IMG/VR virus record: IMGVR_UViG_3300020395_000117
Location: 1-22,854 of that record
Strand: one strand, 5' to 3'
Origin: a virus
Length of the DNA stretch: 22,854 nt
The notes beneath the pieces are model-generated. The model saw only the letters and a program-made list of their open reading frames with translations. It was not told where the DNA came from and ran no database searches. The position numbers and the translations under genes were made by a program. Position 1 is the first letter of the stretch. Each line of letters starts with the position of its first letter. Below, piece by piece: positions 20,801 to 22,854 of this stretch.

Positions 20801-22845
20801 TGATTAGTCTGATTATTATCCTTGGTACAAGTAAATGTTAATGACTCGTTAGCAAGTTTAATAGCAGTACCAGCACTCAATCCATGATTACCAATTGTCA
20901 AGGTCATTACACCTGTTGCTGCATTATAATCAGCAGCAGTTGGTGTGAATGATTTTGTTTCAGACTTACCTACATTAACCTTAAAAGTATTATTAGAAGG
21001 ATCAGATTCAAATATAGTTAACCACTTACCACTAACAGGATCACTTGCTCTTGGGTATTGCTTATTACCAGCACCCATTGAACAAGTAAATGTTAATGAG
21101 TCATCATCAAACTTAACTCTTTCTCCATTAGCAAAGTCATGACCAGTAACAACTACTGTCATCACACCTGTTTGTGGATTGTAGTTAGCACTAGCTACAG
21201 TATAAGAATCAGCACCAATTAAACCATGCTGATCAATAGTAAGTGTAAGATCACCTGTTGTAGCATTATATACTGCACCTGTAGGTGTGAACCTTTCTGT
21301 AGATGATTCACGAATCATTCTCTCAACAGATTCATGTGCAATTAAACTCTTGTTAGCAAGAATTAAATTACGTGCATCACCATTCTTATCATTAACAACC
21401 TCTGCTGGTTCTGATGTGATAGGATCATTAGCAGTTGTAGCAGACTGTGTTAGACCATGTGTACCATAAATGAATACATTCTCCTTACGCATGACTTGAA
21501 TAGCCATGTCTTTACAGTAATTAAATGCAGTAATGGTCTCGTCTTTCTTCGCTGCTAAATCTTGTACAGCACCACTATCATAATAGTATGCAGCATCCCA
21601 TGTCTTATCATTACCACCATAACCTGTATTTTCTGCAACTGCTTCAATCGCTTTACCTAAATCATAAAGGCATTTTACTTTACTCTGAGCAAGAGTATAT
21701 CCTGTAGAAGGAGTATAGTTAGGGAAGTCAAGAAGCATTCTTTCATATGCTTCATTTGCAATGAAATCTTTATTAGCAAGAATCAACTCTCTTGCATTAC
21801 CATGACGATCAGATGCTACTTGCTTAACACTAGTTGTTGCTCTCTGACCAAGTTCAACTGTTGTAGCATCAACAATACGCTTAACAAATGTATTGTCAGG
21901 AACAACAGGTTGTGCTGGTCTAGTTGCACCAGTCTTCAAATAATTAGTCTGATTGCCCTGTGCATCTTCAAACTCACTAGGAGCATAGTCAGCAACAGTC
22001 ATACCTGGAACAATACCACTACTATCACCAACCTTGATGATAGAATTACCAGCAGTTGTTTCTACTCCAGTACGCTTGTATGTGTAGTTACGTAGAGCAG
22101 CAATTGCTAAATCTCTAGCATAGTAGTAACCTTCTAAAGTCTCAGGAAGTTCATTGTTAATGAAACTTAGATTATCAGTACCACCAGATTTTACGTAATA
22201 GGACTCAGCAGCCTGAATAGTGTTAATATTTCCACCAAGTCGTAAGTCTGCAATAGTAGCGTCAAGTAAGTAACCAATATCCCTACGACACTTAACAATT
22301 TGAATGCTCTGCTTGACAAGGAGTGCTGGATACTTTGCAGTAATGTAACCGTATGCTTCATATGCAATAAATTCTTTGTTTGCTTCAATTAAATTAGCAG
22401 CATCCTGTGCTTTATTATTAACTTGAGCAGCATTAGGATTAAGTATATCTGGTGTAGCAACATACTTCTTAAATCCATTCGGTGTTAAAGTTGCATGGAA
22501 CTCACTGTTTCCTCCAGTAGTTCTTGGTGTCAACTTAACATATAATTTTTCGTCAGACTTTGCACCAATACGATAACCACCTATAGTAGCAGCAGGTCTA
22601 GATGTTGGAACATAAGCATTATCATCACCAAGATATAGTTTGGTATGGTTTGCTTGATCATTAGATGCCTGAATGTCAATAGTATAGTAAGATTGTCTCT
22701 TAGTATTTCCTACTTCTTGAACTTTCTTTGGTGGAATAATGGCATCAATATATCCACCCTTATCTTGGTTAAAGGAATATCCCTTATGACCAATAGCATG
22801 TAAGGATGTATTACCAAAGTTACTGTTAGAGTTGGTGATACTCAT
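8503..22845 (-). CDS. Giant multi-repeat phage virion/fibre-like structural protein, 4,780 aa
   Basis: One uninterrupted frame. The ATG at 22845 is preceded by GGTGGTGAT, a Shine-Dalgarno-like stretch, but the frame stays open to the window edge, so an earlier start cannot be excluded. Layout by residue: 1-139 N-terminal region starting MSITNSNSNFGN; 140-265 and 343-480 helical repeats A1 and A2, separated by a small segment (271-335) with a GMTV...TFVKRI...TTVEL pattern; 481-518 start of A3; 519-1585 ten beta-type B repeats; 1586-1637 middle of A3; 1638-1736 B11; 1737-2039 end of A3, then A4 and A5; 2040-2287 C repeats with B12 at 2113-2211; 2354-2382 C5; 2383-4650 long beta-rich region; about 4651-4780 tip-like domain ending RGWWLTEL. 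I see no enzyme motif, signal peptide or membrane segment. It heads the fibre operon, six nt before the next gene, so a tail-fibre or other virion appendage is inferred. Virion role is fairly sure; the exact position in the particle is unknown. Confidence 0.93.
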   Translation of the reverse strand: MSITNSNSNFGNTSLHAIGHKGYSFNQDKGGYIDAIIPPKKVQEVGNTKRQSYYTIDIQASNDQANHTKLYLGDDNAYVPTSRPAATIGGYRIGAKSDEKLYVKLTPRTTGGNSEFHATLTPNGFKKYVATPDILNPNAAQVNNKAQDAANLIEANKEFIAYEAYGYITAKYPALLVKQSIQIVKCRRDIGYLLDATIADLRLGGNINTIQAAESYYVKSGGTDNLSFINNELPETLEGYYYARDLAIAALRNYTYKRTGVETTAGNSIIKVGDSSGIVPGMTVADYAPSEFEDAQGNQTNYLKTGATRPAQPVVPDNTFVKRIVDATTVELGQRATTSVKQVASDRHGNARELILANKDFIANEAYERMLLDFPNYTPSTGYTLAQSKVKCLYDLGKAIEAVAENTGYGGNDKTWDAAYYYDSGAVQDLAAKKDETITAFNYCKDMAIQVMRKENVFIYGTHGLTQSATTANDPITSEPAEVVNDKNGDARNLILANKSLIAHESVERMIRESSTERFTPTGAVYNATTGDLTLTIDQHGLIGADSYTVASANYNPQTGVMTVVVTGHDFANGERVKFDDDSLTFTCSMGAGNKQYPRASDPVSGKWLTIFESDPSNNTFKVNVGKSETKSFTPTAADYNAATGVMTLTIGNHGLSAGTAIKLANESLTFTCTKDNNQTNHVYPRSSDPFYDTAINIDSVTTTTITINVGFDADVANQYAHTFVPNLAAGVGAVITGGDYVHTFQGSTGGGLKRAADSLRFDYNAFTFECDMDGRASQHTYPRIGDPAGYAVLPIGATTADEVTINVGKTLNVSHDVSTADYNPNTGDLTLDIGSHNLKVGTSIKIPNNSLSFKCSKDNFTATETYPRAGVDPYADKSIEITKVGSSFHKATDAEYDPATGIIKLTVPNHGFAEGNKVRIADGSLVFTCAMDNNATEHSYPRSGDPASGEWLTVSDVEVHTFKVNVGAAGGDHAYTPTNGSYDASSGELTLTIGGHDLKVGDGILIKDNSLAFTCTMDGNDSVKTYPRTNKDNASSRSLPIVNKTDTTVTVNVGNAGDNKYYTPSTGSYNPKTGNLDLNIGQHGLSVGSNIVLKDNSLKFTCDKPGGGVESYPRPGVDPKAGKSIDIDSVGYIEKTATGAIYNPTTGDLTITSNGHQFDGPQEFTPLTAAGSLTAYDPATGILTLNIPNHGLQNGEYIRIKDGAISFTCTKDSDTQAYSYPRATDPASGKNLVVSNAQQSTFDVNVGVATGLGQYVHTVAGAVTGGVTSGGDYIQIVDNSLAFTCDLDPSAAAKTYPRTGFDYPSGRWLQIRSKTANDFTVNVGKSSNLSTHTADPTAFVANGIRKQTGVITVNVGQSDISTHTPGDATTYDPTTGLLVLDIGSHTLTTSDRIRIADGAMQFKCEEDNKATPHSYPRASDPISGKSLSIQAVTATTVTIQVLDTVPSTNVTAHEFVAGSGVAGSVTGGDDYIHTWDSAITGAVEYVPQSTHTWAASQPNTTLCVEHKPQSAHTFKRGLTGGIARQSGTITVNVGVAASADRYAHTWAAPGNGIATGAVVSGGNYSHYWTTTEPNSVHKVFSVAGNRNYHDQDCVDDVVDLLEAIADNVAYGGNDKTWDAAYSYKTGAHVAGFKKTVNAATYTPADGNLTLDIGAHTHKVGERVHIPLGALTFKCEKDNYDTEHSYPRVTDPIATYDPSIKSVAGTTITVNVGPANDVTAGVHQFVPGTTQILVGGEEKETNEVFRHAKEMAGQVIKNQKVLQVGSHHIAQTYDTTITEDTPTSTDNKNGDAYNLLIANADLIAAEAYHRMILEFPDFTPPTGNPQDCKDDIKDFVVEIAHNVGFGGNDRVWDMSNLYVTGAHVVGEEAQTLKAFEDAKELMVQVVKNDKVLIGGTHGKTQTFYTGTTDPSVPVNNKVIDAANLITSNKNFVAEIALGRMLSQYSNYVPAQGYTTDDCLDDLKDVVDVVAHNLAYGGNDRVWDTALLYNSGGHADGHENETIFGFNAVRDIIRQVIVNEAVTVGGYTSLTQATDTSITNGVANGDCDDAKATVTTLVGILTNAIASPSSLYSIDRTESSSKCVNVVSSINTLYDIVKNAINTPESLVGSKASVSGASYDPTTGIMELEVGTHTYQVGESVDIPVGSLGFTCTLGSGTKYYPRATDPAAITAPTITAVTGTTISVQVLDSVPSTNVNPHTFVSSTANLTIGGIIKTVAGGKCDNIKSTINTLFDIVTTTVANGSALDSISRNISNGPCQEVASTVTTLFSILTNTIKTVGYLDTVEKNDIPLGLVLGNSVNANSTTTDSYLWFAWPITGGIADNGIYTTKKPDISSSFNSDPSNDARKDTNYPQCANEATAVRQYFTNIGTIIQSGLGSVTRNEPTSSSALSRRATIWTLTDPSKAPANQSDPHRFETGTPVRLVPRPKAGVTVDKRNVRLPNGFNTNQEYYVIAPGRETNPQDFSATTSFNGIEQDVLMLASSKENAAAGIYLHSQEVSGIHPDIEIDLYQFTIDDSYDLHQYECTLVSNGIQTDVSNIFDLPKANVPEGHPVFFRAQAGKSLPTVGGTDAADGAVAYQSGVDLGKLRGDVEFYARYITPKVFKIYRTHTDSINDTNAIDLVTNNDIGFDVFANKRISPMRYDPSFTNSNVADKGKWFLQVEPNSSGAPSTSQEILARLHDVEYNDASGNTKSNDTWYTRLKDDRSADDRIYRLRYVIPSYLKSVRDPLNGFTIKMRKDETRKLLPQKIVLKPKSGNSVTKAIFNNTADSGQANEIIGMKFTGLGSFATPSGNQNALDPSKRYDPFKKDLSGAGKEYQAYIRTDSKIQATIQSGRYFVDAVSGDELLELTIFDHEIDTQVPGLKNENLTTVKITAPQGGTFTTNSANPVNGYFQDTKVEWDGADKGSGYIHAALNVPGTDTWHLILKGISGTLDYSSTEDTRFTQTQASTVVFADQLADPDGGKSLALKTLIKKGYPEYYYKQNSANVYTLTPGDEITDQAGNEYYIASVNDVGEIDDTFYIFNVETIQRRIFEQQDGIFYLTAVRGDVSPYPTGAGNLNNFRNFKFSQPISKLYPLNYKNDPVWFKQLDSNFVDPPATYSAADNYVHGLVTVNDFKGSITKETIFDIIATDSLANNTYNVKPIEAQSGNAASGSEDRQIPIAGDNTVVVDQRLYVELRRPSIARAGNHTFEYLGFGPGNYSTGLPARQEVLLTTTQDFYSQSKKQDGGLVFYTGLNSNGDLYIGNRKIDAITGEEVFLESATLVDSEDPDDIIDSLVTTFDTPVTFNQNITVNGGDEGKLVNTFNSPVTVNVASGLGLNSLTILSSVNPNATPVGDDESLDRSSQQGNTLTNGDIVLNKNMIAASVFQFNPRGSGGFAQGYKIQNHVVGAEGSNISPSQSADSKEYFDSTQIVRYGTNGASPVPGDILLKGDSIGASGSIGWIYANSYFTLGDQTASNPDQVFNVEFDGSNLVKINWKNSKQNDAFSPKITAATKIRIKDCSEQTLNGVFDIDPNTFNDSNDYIKIIIGANVVASPILWNSEPTAVMEYADTSWKEWGVLGSEAIRTETSVLSNYKVGINTTARSGGTEAWKTGFVNNTTTPQANLDVHGSAIIGGFETFYATGTFAGLDNAFLVGTYTPNTPDNSAIFRINAQTNRVGINVSDDKTAATQLDRTLTVNGDGRFTDDVKFEQDIDVNGGGPGPNNTAEIRTSITDGTFEFLMDSGFYGAHDLYASNIGGTKGLKMAGYAANIEIGNEAADEQETKIGGNSKKSWIDVGSTAAGDGTNAHISRISIGGAFLSTETDSYTQVNNKEFKIAGDVLLGQVKNRFDGSNITRRGAGDTTFIRSTAEKVSFLGDNSATTIVDFATNASQLTIAGQGGTTKIRNNTVIDSTLRVNSDITLCGGLNNFSFTASRKQAGSTTMLAHTNGIITTTTFNKNVDIIDVLRVTAPAQDPAGMKTAYNRIDTGGSGGWGDATWSQQIPQASLPDLPTGQFYLPLKYSPFHNISVANPDGDQYFSENDILLIDSPESGSGHAEFVKIVALPKIVSNDSPYYVTVSRQPFGTFTTTSSTHLDTTSVYKCIVQYDSTWLTEDIDASAGTKTIKLAQFGGGLDVDDYIIISREDGTPANDGVDDEGEIFKLDTVIEAVAKKLSVKNNCGEGNEETVFEVDSVTGDVIIGNNTTQTTINGSVLLKGKCGSTNEVYPSANTALDSKFTIQNSESTTFDINICNGDTTIGTKVGTVFMVGQYYGSTGIAHDSTTVVTAYTFDPFTLQAAGPITTLSSGVTTGTWNIPIASNGDAFEKGDLVAMIDGDSKIELFIITDDPETDAQGNVTLPTIYNSGYPAGTYPTGGRGAEGTAVQAFDSGSQVVKISKDEFTTTLVDPIGAAGNRTAVESPNLNANKIRVRLLDSNIISDKLDYLQFVKFETGGAFEWFYPDSIDGNADNVYGVRMSKSTRLDANGNFLASGTHTRYFGGGKLTVHDHMEMIGGNLRMYGSDGKTLVFNVANDDDHYGDGSVRDEKTGVMGMYVNGGAMIGGDLKVIFESCQTNGTCANQTLFQVYGGTGSVDMGEKLYIKGKVNTTGNSQDPIFHIDNLGAAQGSLTGPKDWIMYQDCSIDAFGINRYFTRNGGRRYTYVEQSLTGIGQTQANPLQPNNNYLINTSSGSNIVMYLPETAETGDMIRFVEVSGNLTYNTSLVLRALKVANVPVAIQGDTTGTKIQAGAGQMQTAWDSGELVVQTRNASFGLIYVGATDAAGDPNASTVPSNLRGWWLTEL
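11803..12114 (-). other. Two VGIN...LDVHG/LTVNG fibre motifs in the giant protein
   Basis: Residues 3578-3611 (VGINTT...ANLDVHG) and 3659-3681 (VGINVS...TLTVNG) resemble the VGIGTTxPxxxLDVNG motif common in phage fibres and other trimeric beta-fibrous proteins. They support a beta-fibrous rather than globular second half. Confidence 0.65.
15700..15786 (-). repeat. Probable fifth C repeat (C5)
   Basis: Residues 2354-2382 (C...TAVRQYFTNIGTII...LGSVTRN) fit the C pattern. They lie about 65 residues after C4, across a Ser/Thr/Asn-rich spacer. More divergent than C1-C4. Confidence 0.5.
15985..16212 (-). repeat. Short helical C repeats C3 and C4
   Basis: Residues 2212-2287. C3 starts at C2221 (CDNIKSTINTLFDIV) and C4 at C2257 (CQEVASTVTTLFSIL). 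Both share the LDSISRN or LDTVEKN ending. The C2 to C3 linker carries B12. Confidence 0.72.
16213..16509 (-). repeat. Single B repeat (B12) inserted between C2 and C3
   Basis: Residues 2113-2211, 99 long like B11. Its first half is closest to B11 (HTxxVGExVxIPxGxL), while its second half (VQVLDSVPSTNV..H.FV) is closest to B10. It ends LTIGG and is followed by the next helical C repeat. Confidence 0.85.
16510..16728 (-). repeat. Short helical C repeats C1 and C2
   Basis: Residues 2040-2112. The unit is about 35 residues: C, four to six residues, then VxxLxxILxNAIxSPxSLxxIxR. C1 starts at C2046 and C2 at C2082. They directly follow A5 and precede module B12. Confidence 0.72.
16729..17637 (-). 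repeat. End of helical repeat A3, then complete repeats A4 and A5
   Basis: Residues 1737-1786 complete A3 (ETNEVFRHAKEMAGQVIKN...GSHHIAQT). A4 is 1787-1914 and A5 1915-2039. Both have the full set of three segments, including FGGNDRVWD or YGGNDRVWD and the closing HGKTQ or TSLTQ. No B module interrupts either. Confidence 0.83.
17638..17934 (-). repeat. Single B repeat (B11) inserted in helical repeat A3
   Basis: Residues 1638-1736, 99 long, with the full B pattern: YTPADGNLTLDIG, LTFKC, SYPRVTDP and TTITVNVG. It ends ILVGG and is followed at once by the E-rich third segment of A3. Uninterrupted repeats A2, A4 and A5 have only a short loop here. Confidence 0.85.
17935..18090 (-). repeat. Middle segment of split helical repeat A3
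   Basis: Residues 1586-1637 contain the CxxDxxDLLEAIADNVAYGGNDKTWDAA signature and GAHVAG. They align with the middle of A2, A4 and A5, where they directly follow the first helical segment. Here the first segment is about 1,067 residues earlier. Confidence 0.82.
18091..21291 (-). repeat. Tandem array of ten beta-type B repeats (B1-B10), about 1,067 residues
   Basis: Each unit reads roughly YxPxTGxLTLxIGxHxLxxG, then IxIxxxSLxFTC, then YPRxxDP, then IxxVxxxTxTVNVG. YPR motifs fall at 21049, 20788, 20494, 20239, 20017, 19759, 19501, 19177, 18949 and 18592 (lowest base of each). Spacing is 74-119 residues, most often about 86. Nearly every copy keeps one cysteine, in FTC or FKC or FEC. Alternating hydrophobic strands suggest a beta-sandwich-like domain. 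Copies have drifted at DNA level, although the codons for NVGxx recur almost unchanged. The array sits inside helical repeat A3. Confidence 0.88.
21292..22428 (-). repeat. Helical A-type repeats A1, A2 and the first segment of A3 (giant protein)
   Basis: Residues 140-265 (A1), 343-480 (A2) and 481-518 (A3, first segment). The unit has three segments: AxNLIxANKxFIAxEAYxRM; then CxxDxxxxxxxxAxNxxYGGNDKTWDAAxxYxxG; then an ET..AF...K.MA.QVM.NE.V segment ending G.HGLTQ. A1 is the most divergent and lacks YGGND. A2 is complete and uninterrupted, so it gives the reference for seeing where A3 is split. The repeats are predicted helical from composition only; I know no named domain for them. Confidence 0.85.
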
Positions 22846-22854
22846 ATCACCACC

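Noticed and set aside
18091-21291. Intein, intron or homing endonuclease explaining the large insertion in A3
   Set aside because: No splice-junction residues, endonuclease motif or stop is seen, and the inserted stretch is entirely B repeats in frame.
15985-22428. CRISPR array or intergenic DNA repeats
   Set aside because: The periodic DNA signal comes from in-frame protein repeats of variable length with diverged codons, not identical repeats with spacers.

Overview
The window looks like part of the late, tail-fibre/adhesin gene cluster of an AT-rich, T4-like marine myovirus, most likely a cyanophage of Prochlorococcus or Synechococcus. A pelagiphage or other marine myovirus is possible. 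The evidence is one uninterrupted 4,780-codon virion gene, three consecutive tail-collar-domain genes, a tail assembly chaperone-like gene, near-zero gene spacing, and T4-type late promoter-like motifs. There is no host gene, tRNA, integrase, transposase, CRISPR array or metabolic gene. The phage assignment is firm. The host is inferred from overall character only.

All six convincing genes lie on the minus strand and are read from right to left. 22845-8503 is a giant fibre-like structural protein. 8496-6817, 6817-5324 and 5320-1469 encode three proteins of 559, 497 and 1,283 residues, each with an N-terminal tail-collar domain, HxH motifs and a similar C-terminal end (Y[LI]IK). 1443-559 encodes a 294-residue protein with a tail assembly chaperone-like segment. 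559-200 encodes a 119-residue protein of unknown function. A rho-independent terminator at 167-190 closes the unit. Positions 1-166 carry no gene I can support. Genes are separated by 0-25 nt, with two one-base stop/start overlaps (TAATG and TGATG). No gene-free stretch exceeds 300 nt.

The most unusual feature is the first half of the giant protein. About 130-residue, probably alpha-helical repeats (type A, five copies, marked by YGGND..WD) alternate with about 85-residue, probably beta repeats (type B, twelve copies, marked by FTC...YPR..DP). Type A copy 3 is split twice. Ten tandem B units (about 1,067 residues) sit between its first and second helical segments, and one 99-residue B unit sits between its second and third. 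A second helical repeat family (type C, about 35 residues, five copies) carries the twelfth B unit, also 99 residues, in one linker. B modules therefore seem to be portable domains accepted by loops of a helical scaffold. The second half of the protein looks like a beta-rich fibre with VGIN...LDVxG motifs and a C-terminal tip domain.

A reasonable working model is that the giant protein is a fibre or whisker-like component. The three collar proteins would form alternative or stacked metal-stabilised, trimeric receptor-binding tips. The 1,283-residue protein would add a glycine-rich, polyglycine-II-like adhesin domain, and the 294-residue protein would help fold or attach one of these fibres, much as tail-fibre chaperones lie downstream of fibre genes in T-even phages.
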